From the NCBI RefSeq assembly GCF_037975245.1, contig NC_092564.1:10580484-10644483 (forward strand): a stretch of 64,000 nt of DNA, read 5' to 3'. This document shows positions 63,601 to 64,000 of this stretch, piece by piece; position 1 is the first letter of the stretch, and every line of letters begins with the position of its first letter. This DNA is from Apostichopus japonicus (taxonomy: Eukaryota; Echinodermata; Holothuroidea; Aspidochirotida; Stichopodidae). Under the pieces are notes generated by a model that saw nothing but the letters and a program-made list of their open reading frames with translations, was not told the DNA's origin and made no database searches. The position numbers and the translations under genes were made by a program.

Positions 63601-64000
63601 AAGATCGGCAAAAGACGTCATCACCCGGGGTTCGAACCACGGATGCAAAAGAGAGTCTCGATCATCAGCTCGTACGGTGCGCGGAGCCATCGCGCCACTG
63701 TATGGACTGAGATATTAGGTGGATTAACTAATCCTTACAGCTCCCCGTGTAGGCACTTGCTGTAAAAGATCGGCAAAAGACGTCATCACCCGGGGTTCGA
63801 ACCACGGATGCAAAAGAGAGTCTCGATCATCAGCTCGTACGGTGCGCGGAGCCATCGCGCCACTGTATGGACTGAGATATTAGGTGGATTAACTAATCCT
63901 TACAGCTCCCCGTGTAGGCACTTGCTGTAAAAGATCGGCAAAAGACGTCATCACCCGGGGTTCGAACCACGGATGCAAAAGAGAGTCTCGATCATCAGCT
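57633..64000. repeat. Satellite zone 4: second divergent zone
   Basis: Thirty-eight full units and a 99-bp partial. The boundary with zone 3 is sharp: from 57,720 on, units carry CATCAG, GCACAG or GTACGG, and CCGAG or CGGAG. GAGATT is frequent to about 60 kb, and AATCCTT replaces AATACTT in many later units. The first units repeat the rare zone 2 order of CATCGT, then CCCGGGTTTCG with CACCAG and GAGACATCG, then CGGAG with GAGATT. No gene is visible. Confidence 0.88.
61593..61756. repeat. Satellite unit with 1-bp deletion (164 bp)
   Basis: GTGTAAGCACTTGC has become GTGTAAGCATTGC. The deletion shifts the plus frame past the usual TAA, giving a spurious 79-codon open frame at 61,499-61,738. Confidence 0.88.

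Larger units (their letters stand above)
35666..64000. repeat. 165-bp tandem satellite array, right part (25 bp, 171 full units, 99-bp partial)
   Basis: The array resumes in the same phase and orientation directly after the retrotransposon. The first 25 bp complete the unit interrupted at 33,950, and the next unit start is 35,691. All units are 165 bp except 40476-40639, 41135-41298, 44764-44927 and 61593-61756, each 164 bp. From 44,928 to 61,593 there are 101 consecutive units of exactly 165 bp. The array runs off the right edge after 99 bp of a unit starting at 63,902. Its true length is therefore unknown on both sides. Confidence 0.98.

Noticed and set aside
1-64000. CRISPR array or bacterial repeat cluster.
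   Set aside because: Repeats are contiguous with no unique spacers, the period is 165 bp, and the only gene is a LINE reverse transcriptase. The context is eukaryotic.
1-64000. Additional transposon insertions, rearrangement breakpoints or inverted segments in the array.
   Set aside because: Unit phase and orientation were followed across the window. Apart from the LINE, only seven units differ from 165 bp, all by small deletions, and no unit is inverted.

Overview
The window is one huge tandem array with a single gene-bearing interruption. A 165-bp repeat unit runs from the first base to the last. I count 377 units plus a 99-bp partial unit at the right edge. This is about 62.3 kb, all in one orientation, with no spacers. 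The only other DNA is a roughly 1.7-kb non-LTR retrotransposon fragment (about 33,951-35,665), which lies inside unit 206. There are no conventional host genes, no operons and no bacterial signals. A long, highly homogeneous satellite carrying a 5'-truncated LINE with a target-site duplication points to a eukaryotic nuclear genome. The reverse transcriptase resembles Jockey/CR1-like elements common in invertebrate animals, so an invertebrate is my best guess, but the species cannot be read from the sequence.

Layout: (1) 1-2,620, near-consensus units; three of the five independent indel events of the whole array lie in the first 3.8 kb. (2) 2,621-21,594, 115 units of divergent, intermixed subfamilies, with clear multi-unit tandem duplications (12 units, 10 units, 6 units). 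(3) 21,595-33,950 and 35,666-57,632, a homogenised near-consensus core, interrupted by the LINE and ending in an almost perfect tandem duplication of 20 units (3,300 bp each). (4) 57,633-64,000, a second divergent zone that shares private variants with zone 2.

The unit is not random sequence. On the minus strand it carries a tRNA-like head. This has an A-box-like motif (TGGCGCGATGG), a D-arm-like hairpin with GCGC/GCGC pairing, and a B-box (GGTTCGAACCC) that fits the RNA polymerase III consensus, with TTTT runs between and after the boxes. The acceptor stem does not form, so these are not tRNA genes. The simplest reading is a satellite derived from a tRNA-related SINE-like sequence, with hundreds of potential Pol III promoters in tandem. 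Whether they are transcribed cannot be decided from sequence.

The 165-bp period is a multiple of three (55 codons), so open frames with a 55-residue repeat appear wherever one TAA is mutated. I treat these as by-products of the satellite and not as genes. The only convincing protein-coding sequence is the RT fragment at 33,970-35,469. It lacks the endonuclease end and has Cys in place of the usual Gly of the GVPQG motif, so it is probably a dead copy.
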